A stretch of 64,000 nucleotides of DNA from Spyradosoma sp004558035 (GTDB lineage: Bacteria; Verrucomicrobiota; Verrucomicrobiia; Opitutales; UBA953): positions 1 to 64,000 of the forward strand of contig NZ_JBNPNH010000003.1 in assembly GCF_050314555.1 (NCBI RefSeq), written 5' to 3'. Positions 1 through 8,387 of the stretch are shown in pieces; positions within the stretch are counted from its first letter, which is position 1; each line of letters begins with the position of its first letter. Below the pieces are notes generated by a model. That model ran no database searches, was not told the origin of the DNA, and was given only the letters and a program-made list of their open reading frames with translations. The position numbers and the translations under genes are program-made.

Positions 1-204
1 AATTTTTAGAAACACTCGCCCGCAACCCAGCAAAAACTCCACCAAAACACCCCTAGGCGCCCCCGGACACACCAAAACACTCCCGAACACTCTGAACCAA
101 CCCCCAAAAGGACCGAAAGGACGGAAAGGACAAAAAAACATTCGGATTCAAATGATGATATGCGTATCTGAATTTTAATTACAAATTGTCCAGAAGGAAG
201 GCTC
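1..204. other. Intergenic region with short degenerate repeats
   Basis: No convincing gene. The stretch is rich in C and A and carries short tandem-like words: ACCAAAACAC occurs twice, and AAAGGAC recurs three times at about 9-bp spacing around 114-132. This resembles the low-complexity phrase repeats in other intergenic gaps of this window. A 66-codon minus-strand frame is open here but has no recognisable features and is probably spurious. Confidence 0.5.
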
Positions 205-235
205 AAAAAAATCCGCCGCGATTCGCGCGGCGGAT
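205..235 (-). terminator. Rho-independent terminator of dapB
   Basis: A perfect 10-bp stem (ATCCGCCGCG at 211-220 pairing with 226-235, loop 221-225) lies 22 bases past the dapB stop on the minus strand. It is followed in that direction by a run of T (A-run 205-211 on the plus strand). Confidence 0.85.
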
Positions 236-256
236 TTCAAAGCGGACAGGCGTGAA

Positions 257-988
257 TCAGCCTTCCAGTCCGAGAACGGCTTCCATGCCGTAAACCGCCG
301 GATCCTTGCCGACGACCCAGCCCGCCGCGTGAACGGCACCATTCGCGAAAATCGCGCGCGACTCCGCCTTGTGCGTCAGTTCCACGCGCTCGCCCTCGCC
401 CGCGAAAATCACCGTATGGTCGCCGACGACGCTCCCGCCGCGCAGCGCGTGCACGCCGATTTCCTCGCGGGAACGCTCGCCGACCAGCCCCGCGCGTCCG
501 TGGCGCTCCGCGGACTTGTCCAGCCCGCGCGCCGCCTCGACGACCGCGAGCAGCTTTTCTGCCGTGCCCGAAGGCGCGTCCTTCTTGTGCCGATGGTGCA
601 TTTCGAAGACTTCGATTTCGAACGACGGATCGAGCAGCTTCGCCGCCTTGCCGACGAGCCAGTTCAGCACGTTCACGCCGACGGAATAATTGCCCGCCCA
701 GACGATCGGGATTTTTTTCGCCGCCGCTTCGATGCGGGAACGCTCCTCCGCCGTGTGCCCCGTCGTGCCGACGACGAGCGGCTTGCCCGCGGCCGCGCAC
801 GCCTCCGCGAGCGCCGGCGTCACTTCGTGAAACGAAAAATCGATCGCGACGTCGCACGCCGCGACCGCTTCCGCCGTGAACGTTTCGCCCACGTCGCATT
901 TCGCGACGACTTCCGCGCCCGCGTTCTGCGCCGCGGTGAGAATCGCCTGCCCCATTCGTCCCTTGTAGCCGTTGACCAAGATTTTCAT
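257..988 (-). CDS. dapB: 4-hydroxy-tetrahydrodipicolinate reductase
   Basis: Cytoplasmic NAD(P)H-dependent reductase of the lysine/meso-diaminopimelate pathway; it reduces the DapA product to tetrahydrodipicolinate. The 243-aa product is slightly shorter than the usual 250-270. Visible are the N-terminal dinucleotide-binding GYKGRMG motif (about residues 7-13), the GTTGH segment near residue 74, and the DapB signature EMHHRHKKDAPSGTA near residue 130, containing the catalytic His and Lys. The ATG is preceded by an AGAGGAT ribosome-binding site at good spacing. It lies 35 bases after the HIT gene on the same strand, so the two are probably co-transcribed. Together with mpl at 54.7 kb it points to DAP-type peptidoglycan. 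Confidence 0.96.
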   Translation of the reverse strand: MKILVNGYKGRMGQAILTAAQNAGAEVVAKCDVGETFTAEAVAACDVAIDFSFHEVTPALAEACAAAGKPLVVGTTGHTAEERSRIEAAAKKIPIVWAGNYSVGVNVLNWLVGKAAKLLDPSFEIEVFEMHHRHKKDAPSGTAEKLLAVVEAARGLDKSAERHGRAGLVGERSREEIGVHALRGGSVVGDHTVIFAGEGERVELTHKAESRAIFANGAVHAAGWVVGKDPAVYGMEAVLGLEG

Positions 989-1023
989 AAGTAATCCTCT
1001 TTAATCATGTTGCCGCGCGTTTT

Positions 1024-1530
1024 TCAACCGGCGAAAGTTCCGTGCGCCGGCGTGAACTTCTTCAGCCGCTCCCACATGGAATCCATGGATTCCACGAGCG
1101 TCCGCGTGTCGGAAATGACCGGCATGAAATTGCTGTCGCCCTCCCAGCGCGGAACGATGTGACAGTGCAGATGCTGCGGAATGCCCGCGCCCGCCGCCGC
1201 GCCGAAATTGAAGCCGACGTTGAAGCCGTCGGGCTTGAGCGCGTCGCTCAGAATCTTTTCGCCGAGCACGACGAGATCCACCAGCTCCGCGCGCTCTTCG
1301 GCGGAAAGATCCGCGAGCGCGGGAACGGCGCGATAGGGCGTGACGAGCAGATGACCCGCGTTGTACGGGAACGCGTTCATGACGATGTAGCACGTCTTGC
1401 CGCGATAGATCAGATGGACTTCCTTTTCGTCCGCCTGATTCGGAATTTCCGCGAACGGATCCGCCCACTTCGGACCGGACTTGTTCGCCTGAATGTACGC
1501 CATGCGCCAGTAAGGATGTAAGTGATTCAT
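1024..1530 (-). CDS. HIT-family nucleotide hydrolase/transferase
   Basis: A 168-aa histidine-triad protein. The diagnostic HLHCHIVPRW motif (His-x-His-x-His) is near residues 120-129, preceded by the typical NAGHLLVTPYR segment near residue 57 and an FNVGFNFG strand. Family members cleave or phosphorolyse dinucleoside polyphosphates (Ap4A) or AMP-linked compounds; the exact substrate cannot be told. The length and N-terminal YWR segment match the bacterial 'Ap4A phosphorylase-like' HIT subgroup. It sits between hisA (43-base gap) and dapB and is probably part of that transcription unit. No good Shine-Dalgarno precedes the ATG; the upstream sequence is T-rich. Confidence 0.9.
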   Translation of the reverse strand: MNHLHPYWRMAYIQANKSGPKWADPFAEIPNQADEKEVHLIYRGKTCYIVMNAFPYNAGHLLVTPYRAVPALADLSAEERAELVDLVVLGEKILSDALKPDGFNVGFNFGAAAGAGIPQHLHCHIVPRWEGDSNFMPVISDTRTLVESMDSMWERLKKFTPAHGTFAG

Positions 1531-1573
1531 GATTACAAAAAAAACAAGGATTCGGACGCGCGGAGAAACCGCT

Positions 1574-2302
1574 TCAGCGCGCGATTTCCAGTAGATCGCG
1601 CAGATCGACGCGCTTTTCGTAAATCGCCTTGCCGACGATCGCGCCGTCGAGATTCGCGTACGTTTCCGCGAGCCCGCGGAGCCGCACGACGTCCTCGCGC
1701 CGCGACACGCCTCCGGAGGCGACGACGTTCGCGGACGTGCTGCGCAGCATCTCCTCCAGCGCCGAGAAATTCGGTCCTTTGAGCATGCCGTCGGTCGCGA
1801 TGTCCGTGTAGATGATCGTGCTCACTCCGAGCCGCGCGGCCGTTCCCGCGAGCTCCGTCGCGCGGCGCGTCGTCACGTCCACCCAGCCCTTGACGGCGAC
1901 GAAGCCGTTTTTCGCGTCGATGCCGACGGCGATTTTCTCGCCGCCGAAACGCGCGACGAGCTCGGCGACGAAAGCGTCGTCGTGCGCCGCCTTGGTGCCG
2001 ACGATCGCGCGAGCCGCTCCCGCGTCGAGCACGGCGCGGACGTTTTCCGCGGTGCGCAGACCGCCGCCGAATTCGACCTTGAGCCCGGTCGCGGCGATGC
2101 GCTCGAGCGCGGCGAGATTCTTCGGCGCGCCCTCGAAGGCGCCGTCCAGATCGACGACGTGAATCCAGGCGCTCCCGGCGTCCGCGAACGCCTTCGCCGG
2201 CTCGGCGGGATCTTCGAAATAGCGCGTGGATTCGTTCGCCAGTCCCTGGCGCAGACGGACGCAGTGCCCGCCCTGAATGTCGATTGCCGGATAAATGTTC
2301 AT
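1574..2302 (-). CDS. hisA: 1-(5-phosphoribosyl)-5-[(phosphoribosylamino)methylideneamino]imidazole-4-carboxamide isomerase
   Basis: TIM-barrel isomerase of histidine biosynthesis (ProFAR to PRFAR). The 242-aa product starts MNIYPAIDIQGGHCVRL, the normal HisA N-terminus with the catalytic Asp in PAIDIQGG. The second catalytic Asp is in YTDIATDGM, and the phosphate-binding VASGGVS loop is near the C-terminus. An in-frame ATG 12 codons upstream is rejected: homologues begin at this methionine, and the upstream codons overlap the -10 box. No other his genes are nearby, so the pathway is dispersed. Confidence 0.95.
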   Translation of the reverse strand: MNIYPAIDIQGGHCVRLRQGLANESTRYFEDPAEPAKAFADAGSAWIHVVDLDGAFEGAPKNLAALERIAATGLKVEFGGGLRTAENVRAVLDAGAARAIVGTKAAHDDAFVAELVARFGGEKIAVGIDAKNGFVAVKGWVDVTTRRATELAGTAARLGVSTIIYTDIATDGMLKGPNFSALEEMLRSTSANVVASGGVSRREDVVRLRGLAETYANLDGAIVGKAIYEKRVDLRDLLEIAR

Positions 2303-2309
2303 GCCGCCA

Positions 2310-2338
2310 TTATTAGTCCGCGCGGCGGAATTATCCAA
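2310..2338 (-). promoter_or_regulatory. Promoter of hisA, probably leaderless
   Basis: On the minus strand TTGGAT (2333-2338) and TAATAA (2310-2315) are separated by exactly 17 bases. Only 7 bases lie between the -10 box and the hisA ATG, so transcription would start at or within a base or two of the A of ATG. The word ATAATGGCGGCATGAA recurs almost exactly at the 6694 gene start. Confidence 0.65.
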
Positions 2339-2360
2339 CCTTTAAAAAGGCGGCGCGCGT

Positions 2361-3149
2361 TCAGACTTCCACGCGCAGACCGTCGTAGGCGAGCTCGACG
2401 CCCGCGGGCAGTTTCGCGCTCCATTCGGCGTGATCGACCTGCCACGTCATGTGGATGAGAAACGTGCGCGCCGCGCCGATTCTGCGCGAGACTTCCACCG
2501 CCTCCTGCACGGAAAGATGCGTCGGATGCGGCTTCGGGCGCAGACCGTCGATCACGAGCACGTCCGCGCCGCGCGCGAGCTCGACCGCGGCGTCGGGCAC
2601 TTCGCGGCAGTCCGTGTAATACGCGAGTTTTTTGCCGCTCGATTTTTCGGTGAAGACGAGGCCGAGCGTCGAAATCTTCTTCCCGTGCGGCAGCGTCGTC
2701 GTCTCGACGCGCGTTCCCGCGGGCAGCTCGAAGCGCTCCGGCGCGACGCGCGGCTGCAGCGCGACGTAGCCGTCGGAAGCGCGTTCGCGGATCGCGTAGT
2801 CGAAAAGCGTCTCCACGCGCGCGACGCCGCCCGGCGTCGAAAACACCGGAATCGCCTCGCCGCCGCGCAGCGCGCAGTAGCGGCGCAGATCCTCCATGCC
2901 GAGAATGTGGTCGGAATGCTCGTGCGTCAGAAAAAAGAAGTCCACGGCGGGAACGCGCTCGCGGATGCACGCGACGCGGAATTCCGGTCCCGCGTCGATC
3001 TGCACGTGCGCGCCGTCCGCGACGAGATGCGCGCACGAGCGCCCGCGGAAATTCTTCGGATTCGACGCGTCGAAGCCCGCGCAGTCGCGTTCCCACTCGA
3101 TCATCGGAACGCCCTGCGACGTTCCCGTGCCCAAAAACAAAAGCTCCAT
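2361..3149 (-). CDS. MBL-fold metallo-hydrolase (PhnP-like phosphodiesterase)
   Basis: A 262-aa metallo-beta-lactamase-fold protein. It has the metal-binding THEHSDH motif near residue 78, the N-terminal FLGTGTSQGVP segment typical of PhnP/Lac1-type phosphoribosyl 1,2-cyclic phosphodiesterases, a YYTDCREVP motif that supplies a metal-bridging Asp, and a C-terminal FLIHMTW histidine. The start is taken at MELLFLGTG because the preceding frame is low-complexity Arg/Ala. Substrate is unknown: cyclic phosphates are the family precedent, but there are no phn genes here. It lies 58 bases upstream of hisA on the same strand. Confidence 0.85.
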   Translation of the reverse strand: MELLFLGTGTSQGVPMIEWERDCAGFDASNPKNFRGRSCAHLVADGAHVQIDAGPEFRVACIRERVPAVDFFFLTHEHSDHILGMEDLRRYCALRGGEAIPVFSTPGGVARVETLFDYAIRERASDGYVALQPRVAPERFELPAGTRVETTTLPHGKKISTLGLVFTEKSSGKKLAYYTDCREVPDAAVELARGADVLVIDGLRPKPHPTHLSVQEAVEVSRRIGAARTFLIHMTWQVDHAEWSAKLPAGVELAYDGLRVEV

Positions 3150-3201
3150 GATTCCCGCGAATCTACCACCGCGCGCGCGGGCCCGCGAAGCAAAAAGAAT
3201 G

Positions 3202-3230
3202 TTTCCAAGCGGCGCGCGAGCCCGTAGAAT
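3202..3230 (+). promoter_or_regulatory. Promoter of the porin gene
   Basis: TTTCCA (3202-3207) and TAGAAT (3225-3230) are spaced by 17 bases and lie 36 bases before the ATG at 3267, in the divergent gap with the MBL gene. Confidence 0.5.
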
Positions 3231-3266
3231 CCGCGCACGTTTTAACTGAAAATTCACGATTCCCTT

Positions 3267-4433
3267 ATGAAATCAGAACAGAAATTCCTCATCTCGTGCG
3301 CCGCGCTGCTCGCGGCCGGAACGGCTTTCGCGCAGGAGCAGACGAACGTCGCGGCTCCCGCGCCCGCTCCCGAAAAGAGCGGCGGCACGAAAATCGTGCT
3401 CGAACTTCCCGAGCTTCCCTCCGCCGACAAAATCAAGGTCAAGGTCTCCGGTCTCGTCCAGGCGCAGTACGTTTACGCGAACGCGAGCGGCGCAAAGGCG
3501 TCCGACCAGAACGGCTTCTCGATCCGCCGTTCCAGCATCGGCGTCTCCGCCGACGTCGGCGACGCCTGGAGCGCGAAGATCGTCTATGAGTTCGACAGCA
3601 CCGCGAACGGCGGAAGCAATTACAACGACTACATCGACACGGCGATCATCTCGCGCAAATTCGACGCGGGAACGCTGACCGTCGGCCACAAGAAGACGCA
3701 CTTCATGCACGAAGAATATTCGCCCTCGTCGAAATTCCTCTGCCTCGAGCGCTCTCTCAACTCCAATTTCGTCAGCGGGAACAAATACGCGAAAGGCCTC
3801 GCCGGCTACCACATCGGCGTGTTCTGGGACGGCAAGCTCGACGAGGCGATCGACTACGGCGTCTCGCTCACGAACGCCGTGGACAAGGACTACGACAGCC
3901 GCTCCAACGACCTCGCGCTCACGGGCAACGTCGGCTACACGATGAAGCTCGACGGCGACGCGAAGCTCTACTTCGGGCTCAACGGCACGGTGAACTTCGG
4001 AAACGACGGCGAAAGCGGCGCGAGCACGAACAAAGGCACGGTGTACGGCATCGAGCCTTACGTGCAGTTCACGGACGGCGGGCTGACGCTGCTCGCCGAC
4101 GCGTATTACATCGACGGCGAGAGCGCCGCGGATCTGCATTCGTTCTACGGTCTGAATCTCACCGCCGCCTACCGCCTCGAATGCGGCCTCGAGCCCGCCG
4201 TGCGCTTCACCTACCTGAACACGGATTCCGGCGTCGTGAACGCGAACATCCAGAACCGCGTTCCAGCAAGCGGGAACCACGACAACGCGACGACCTACTA
4301 CGCGGGCGCGAACTACTACTTCAACAAGTACGTGAAGCTCGCCGCCGGCTTCGAATACGGCCACTACTTCGGACAAGGCGCTCACGCGGACGATTCCTTC
4401 TCCTTCCGCACGATGCTCCAGGTCTCCTTCTGA
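3267..4433 (+). CDS. Outer-membrane porin (OprP/OprO-like)
   Basis: A 388-aa protein. A Sec signal peptide (KFLISCAALLAAGTAFA, cleavage near residue 22) is followed by an Ala/Pro-rich linker and then alternating beta-strand sequence: KIKVKVSGLVQAQYVYAN, the FSIRRSSIGVSADVGDAWSA segment, and an aromatic C-terminus TMLQVSF ending in Phe, the classic BAM recognition signature. The RRSSIGVSA pattern matches phosphate-selective or polyphosphate-type porins, though substrate cannot be assigned. It is a single-gene unit with its own promoter and a strong terminator. An outer-membrane client for BamA (16.4 kb) is consistent with a diderm envelope. Confidence 0.85.
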   Translation: MKSEQKFLISCAALLAAGTAFAQEQTNVAAPAPAPEKSGGTKIVLELPELPSADKIKVKVSGLVQAQYVYANASGAKASDQNGFSIRRSSIGVSADVGDAWSAKIVYEFDSTANGGSNYNDYIDTAIISRKFDAGTLTVGHKKTHFMHEEYSPSSKFLCLERSLNSNFVSGNKYAKGLAGYHIGVFWDGKLDEAIDYGVSLTNAVDKDYDSRSNDLALTGNVGYTMKLDGDAKLYFGLNGTVNFGNDGESGASTNKGTVYGIEPYVQFTDGGLTLLADAYYIDGESAADLHSFYGLNLTAAYRLECGLEPAVRFTYLNTDSGVVNANIQNRVPASGNHDNATTYYAGANYYFNKYVKLAAGFEYGHYFGQGAHADDSFSFRTMLQVSF

Positions 4434-4443
4434 CCGCAAGCCC

Positions 4444-4477
4444 TTCGAGGGGACGACGCTGCCGCCGTCCCCTCGAA
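4444..4477 (+). terminator. Terminator after the porin gene
   Basis: Twelve-base perfect inverted repeat TTCGAGGGGACG (4444-4455) / CGTCCCCTCGAA (4466-4477) with a 10-base loop, followed by AATTTC, just 10 bases after the porin stop. Confidence 0.75.
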
Positions 4478-4565
4478 AATTTCATTCGAACGGGCTTTCT
4501 CTTCCCGTTCCCGCGTACTCTGATTTCTTCAAGGCGGTCTCCGGAAAATCCCCGCCGGACGCGCA

Positions 4566-6056
4566 TCAAAGTTCGCGGCCGCGGATTTCGGGGACGACCT
4601 CGGCGGAAAGAATCGCCGCGCGCGAGACCGCGTAATCGACGCGAAGCTTTTCCGTCTTGCGCTCGGGCAGATACCAGTACTGCCGCACGCCGGGACGCAC
4701 GCGCACGACGCTCTCGGGCAGCAACTCCTCGCCCGCGTCCGTGCGCACGCGGAAGGGCTGCCAGAACAGCGCGCCGGGCGCGGAAAGATCCGCAGCGCCC
4801 TCGATTTCGAGCACGAGCGCGGGCATGCCGTTCGCGAGCGTGCGGTAGTATTTTTTCTCCGCGTAGGCGCGGACGCGGACGCGCGTTCCCGCGAATTCGA
4901 GCGTCGTCGGCACGCGGGAAAGCTTCAGCTCTTTGAAAGAGCGGATTTCCTCCGGCGCGAACGCGAAACGGCGCACGAGCGCGACGCGCACGCTCCACGC
5001 CTCGTCCGCGCCCGGGAACAGCGTCTTGGCGAGCGGCGAACGCAGCACGCCGTCCTTCAGCGTCTCGAAAGCCTCGCCGTCGGTGAAGCGCACGTTGACG
5101 CCGAGCGCGTCCGGCTCGTCCCAGGAGACGGAGCGCGTCTCCTCGCCCGCGGGCGCGGCGATCGCGACGTTTTCGACGCTCCACGCGCGCGCGGGCGTGC
5201 GTTCGTCGCCTTCGATCGCGACGCCGAGCCGCGCGAACGCGTCGTGAAGGTCCGGACTTTCCGAGAAAAAGCGCGCGTGCTCCGGGAGCGAAAATTCGAC
5301 GAGCTCCGCCTTCGCGGGAACGCGGTCGGGCAGCGAAAACGCCTCGTCGAGCTCGCTTTCCGAGAGCGTTTCTTTCGGCGAAACCGGCGACGGCGGCGCC
5401 GCGGGAGCGCCGTTCCCGCCCTTCAGCGCGCACGAAAACGGGATTTCGCCGAGCGTCCGCCAAAGCCCGTTCCCGCCGCGCGCCTCGATCTTCAGCGAAA
5501 ATTTGCCGGACGCGGGCGGCTTGTTCAGCACGGGCAGCGCGCAGATCGCCTCGCCCGTCTTGGCGTGAAAAATCGTGAACAGCGCGGGCGAAATCTGCAC
5601 GGAAAATCCGCTTTCGTCCGCCAGCGAAAAGCAATAGCGTTCCCGCGAAAACAGCGACTTGCCGTAGCTTTCGAAGGCGCGGTCCTTCTCCTCGTCCGTG
5701 CGCCCGCGGGCGTAGATCCACACGGCGGGAACGGCGACGAAGCGCGAGGCGGCCTCTTCGTTCCCGAAAAATTCCGTCGCGAGCTTTTTGCGCATTTCCC
5801 CGCGCGCCGCCGTGAGCGAGAGCCCGAGCCGCCGCATGCGCACGGAAAAATCCTCGCCCGAAAAACTTTCGCGCATGCGCCCGCCTTCCTCGACGCCGAG
5901 CACGGCGAACTCGACGAGCTCGTCCCCGCATTCGGCGCGGAAGCGTTCGTCCCACGTCACGAAAAGCCAGACGGCGGCGACGATGATCGCCGCGGCGAGC
6001 CACAGGCGCAGAATGACGTTTTTCGGCGGGTTGAGAATGCGGTCGATGCGGTCCAT
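4566..6056 (-). CDS. Membrane-anchored protein of unknown function
   Basis: Not recognised. The 496-aa product has a short cytoplasmic start (MDRIDRILNPPKN), one transmembrane segment at about residues 15-33 (VILRLWLAAAIIVAAVWLFV) and a long, probably periplasmic remainder with mixed alpha/beta composition. The C-terminal third contains strand-rich text (RVRVRAYAEKKYYRTL, LFWQPFRVRTDAGEELLPESVVRVRPG) that looks like beta-sandwich domains. No catalytic motif is evident. It starts 4 bases after the stop of the YdcF-like gene, so the two are translated from one message; a shared role at the cell envelope is likely but unproven. Confidence 0.75.
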   Translation of the reverse strand: MDRIDRILNPPKNVILRLWLAAAIIVAAVWLFVTWDERFRAECGDELVEFAVLGVEEGGRMRESFSGEDFSVRMRRLGLSLTAARGEMRKKLATEFFGNEEAASRFVAVPAVWIYARGRTDEEKDRAFESYGKSLFSRERYCFSLADESGFSVQISPALFTIFHAKTGEAICALPVLNKPPASGKFSLKIEARGGNGLWRTLGEIPFSCALKGGNGAPAAPPSPVSPKETLSESELDEAFSLPDRVPAKAELVEFSLPEHARFFSESPDLHDAFARLGVAIEGDERTPARAWSVENVAIAAPAGEETRSVSWDEPDALGVNVRFTDGEAFETLKDGVLRSPLAKTLFPGADEAWSVRVALVRRFAFAPEEIRSFKELKLSRVPTTLEFAGTRVRVRAYAEKKYYRTLANGMPALVLEIEGAADLSAPGALFWQPFRVRTDAGEELLPESVVRVRPGVRQYWYLPERKTEKLRVDYAVSRAAILSAEVVPEIRGREL

Positions 6057-6060
6057 TTTT

Positions 6061-6696
6061 TCAGTCCACGATGAAGTATTTCAGCCATGCGGCGTAGGCG
6101 TAACCGAGCTCGGCGGCGCGGCGGAAGCTCCAGAACGCGCGCGAAAATTTTTCGGGATGCCGGCGCTGAAACGCGATGCGGTCGGCGTCCATCGAATAAA
6201 TCTGCACGTCGCGGAAGCCCGCCTTTTCGAAAAGAAATTTCGCGCGGCGTTCCTGCAGGCGGCTGCTCGTCACGATGAGTCGGCTCTCGGGCGTGACGCC
6301 GGGCAAGAGACAGATCGTGCGCGGGTGGTCGATGGTGCGCCGCGCGAGCGGATCGACCGAAATCGCCTCGTCGGGAACGCCCGCCGCCGCGAGCGCGTCG
6401 AGCAGGAAATCCTCGTCCGCGCTGACGACGACGCGCGGCGCGAGCCCGGCGCGGAACGCCTTCGCGGCGCCGAGCGCGCGCGTGCCTTCGTCGCCGCCGA
6501 GAATGACGATCGCGTCCGCTTCGCGCAGCTCCGCGAACGGCGTGCAGCCGACGCGCTGCAGATCTTCGAGCGCGTCGCCGAGCGGCCTCGACGCCGCCGC
6601 GAGCACGAGAACGCCCGCGACGAGCGTTCCCGCGACGTAGAGCGCGAGCGCGCGGCGGCACCACTTCCTGCGGGCTTCGGGAGAAAAAAGCTTCAT
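6061..6696 (-). CDS. YdcF/SanA/ElyC-family (DUF218) membrane protein
   Basis: A 211-aa product. A basic start (MKLFSPEARRKWCRR) is followed by one membrane segment (ALALYVAGTLVAGVLVLAA) and a DUF218 Rossmann-like domain: ADAIVILGGDEGTRALGAA, RVVVSADED, and SRLQERRAKFLFEKAGF containing the family's S-x-x-x-x-R-A pattern. Family members act at the inner membrane in envelope or peptidoglycan-precursor homeostasis; biochemical activity is mostly unknown. The ATG at 6696 is chosen over upstream in-frame starts because it follows a well-placed promoter and precedes the signal/TM segment. It is first in a two-gene unit with the 4566-6056 gene. Confidence 0.8.
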   Translation of the reverse strand: MKLFSPEARRKWCRRALALYVAGTLVAGVLVLAAASRPLGDALEDLQRVGCTPFAELREADAIVILGGDEGTRALGAAKAFRAGLAPRVVVSADEDFLLDALAAAGVPDEAISVDPLARRTIDHPRTICLLPGVTPESRLIVTSSRLQERRAKFLFEKAGFRDVQIYSMDADRIAFQRRHPEKFSRAFWSFRRAAELGYAYAAWLKYFIVD

Positions 6697-6702
6697 GCCG
6701 CC

Positions 6703-6732
6703 ATTATCGTGCATCGCGCCGCAAATAGCCAA
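6703..6732 (-). promoter_or_regulatory. Promoter of the YdcF-like gene, probably leaderless
   Basis: On the minus strand TTGGCT (6727-6732) and GATAAT (6703-6708) are 18 bases apart. Only GGCGGC separates the -10 box from the ATG. The arrangement mirrors the hisA promoter. Confidence 0.6.
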
Positions 6733-6843
6733 TTATTTTCCGGGAAGAAACTTCCATCGGCTTCAGAAACTTCCGGTAAAATCTCTGCGAGAGCGGATTT
6801 CGCGGGCAAGCGGGCGCGTGCCCCGCCCGCCAAAAATTCCGCG

Positions 6844-6872
6844 TTTGCGGTTTCGGCGGGAGCACGTATGCT
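6844..6872 (+). promoter_or_regulatory. Promoter of the antiporter gene
   Basis: TTTGCG (6844-6849) and TATGCT (6867-6872), spacer 17, with the -10 box 12 bases before the ATG at 6885. This implies a leader of about 5 bases. Confidence 0.5.
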
Positions 6873-6884
6873 TGCGCGCAGTTT

Positions 6885-8387
6885 ATGACGTTCACGCCCG
6901 ACAATTATCTGCTGATCGGCTCGCTGCTGCTTCTGGGAAGCATCTTCGCCGGCAAGGCGACGCACAAGATCGGCGCGCCGCTGCTCCTGCTCTTCCTCGG
7001 GATCGGTCTGCTCTGCGGCGAAAAAATCTCGTTCACGGATTCGGCGGCGCTCAGTCTGCTCGGCGAGCTCGCGCTCGTGTTCATTCTTTTTTCCGGCGGG
7101 CTCGACACGAAATACGCGGACGTGCGCCCCGTCGCCGTGCGCGGCGGCGTTCTCGCGACGTTCGGCGTTTTTCTGACGGCGCTTTTTCTGGGCGCGTTCA
7201 TCTTCGCGGTCTCGAAGCTGGACTTCGTGCCGCTGAATTTTTCCTTCGCGGAATCGCTGCTGCTGGGCGCAATCGTCTCCTCGACGGACGCGGCGTCGGT
7301 CTTTTCGATCTTCCGTTCCAAAAACACGGGGCTGAAGCACAATCTGCGCCCGCTGCTGGAGCTGGAATCGGGCTCGAACGACCCGATGGCGTACGTGCTC
7401 ACGGCGACGCTGGTCTCGCACGTCGCGGCGTCCGGGCAAGGCGAAGCGCCGGCGGCGTTCTGGACGGCCGTTCCCGCCGTGCTGATGAATCTCGGCGTCG
7501 GCGCGCTCGCGGGCGCGCTTTTCGGGCTCGTCTTCGTGCGGCTCATCAACCGCATCAATCTGATCGTCGAAGGGCTTTATCCCGTGATGATGGTCGCGCT
7601 GACGGCGCTGACGTTTTCGGCGACGAAGACCTGCGGCGGGAACGGCTTTCTCGCGGTTTACGTCGCGGGCATGATCCTCGGCAACGCGCCGTTCGTGCAC
7701 AAGCGGCTCATCACGAAATTCTACGACGGCTTCGCGTGGCTGATGCAGCTTTCGCTCTTCCTCACGCTCGGGCTGTTCGCGGACGTTTCGGCGATAAAAT
7801 CCGTCGCCGCGGGAGGCATTCTGATTTCGCTTTTCCTGATCTTCGTCGCGCGCCCGCTCGCGGTGGGCGTGTGTCTCGCGCCGTTCCGCCCGAGCGCGCG
7901 CGTGTTCGCGTTCACGTCGTGGGTGGGGCTGCGCGGCGCCGTGCCGATCGTCTTCGCGCTGATTCCGCTGACGACGCCGGGCGTCGATCCCGAGACGGCG
8001 AAGATGATCTTCAACACCGTGTTCTTCATTTCGGTCTCCTCGCTCGTCATTCAGGGGACGACGCTTTTCGCCGCGGCGAAACGGCTCGGGCTCACGGTCG
8101 AGGAAAGCGCGCCCGCGCCTTCCGCGTTCGACAAGGAGACGGAGGCGATCGACGCCGGCTACGCCGAAATCGCGATCGCGGGAACGGCGTCCGTCGTCGG
8201 CAAAACCCTCGCGGAGCTGGCGCTGCCTCGGGGCGCGCTCGTCGTCATGATCCGCCGCGAGAACCGCTTTCTCACGCCGACCGGCGCGACGCGGCTCGAG
8301 GCGGACGACATTCTGCGGATTCAGGCGGACACGCCGGAACACCTCGCCGCCGCGCGGGAACGCCTGGAAGGGAGCGCTGAGGCATGA
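6885..8387 (+). CDS. nhaP2: CPA1-family K+(Na+)/H+ antiporter with C-terminal RCK_C domain
   Basis: Inner-membrane cation/proton antiporter of 500 aa. About 12-13 hydrophobic segments span residues 5-395. They include LVFILFSGGLD (TM3-4 region), LGAIVSSTDAASVFSIF with the conserved TD pair, and ELESGSNDPMAY with the ND motif that carries the ion-binding Asp. WVGLRGAVPIVFALIPL is the usual last-bundle motif. A soluble TrkA-C/RCK_C domain follows (about residues 420-495: VVGKTLAELALPRGALVVMIRR ... DDILRIQAD), as in NhaP2/CvrA-type K+/H+ antiporters. Whether K+ or Na+ is preferred cannot be read from sequence; the symbol reflects domain architecture. Confidence 0.88.
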   Translation: MTFTPDNYLLIGSLLLLGSIFAGKATHKIGAPLLLLFLGIGLLCGEKISFTDSAALSLLGELALVFILFSGGLDTKYADVRPVAVRGGVLATFGVFLTALFLGAFIFAVSKLDFVPLNFSFAESLLLGAIVSSTDAASVFSIFRSKNTGLKHNLRPLLELESGSNDPMAYVLTATLVSHVAASGQGEAPAAFWTAVPAVLMNLGVGALAGALFGLVFVRLINRINLIVEGLYPVMMVALTALTFSATKTCGGNGFLAVYVAGMILGNAPFVHKRLITKFYDGFAWLMQLSLFLTLGLFADVSAIKSVAAGGILISLFLIFVARPLAVGVCLAPFRPSARVFAFTSWVGLRGAVPIVFALIPLTTPGVDPETAKMIFNTVFFISVSSLVIQGTTLFAAAKRLGLTVEESAPAPSAFDKETEAIDAGYAEIAIAGTASVVGKTLAELALPRGALVVMIRRENRFLTPTGATRLEADDILRIQADTPEHLAAARERLEGSAEA

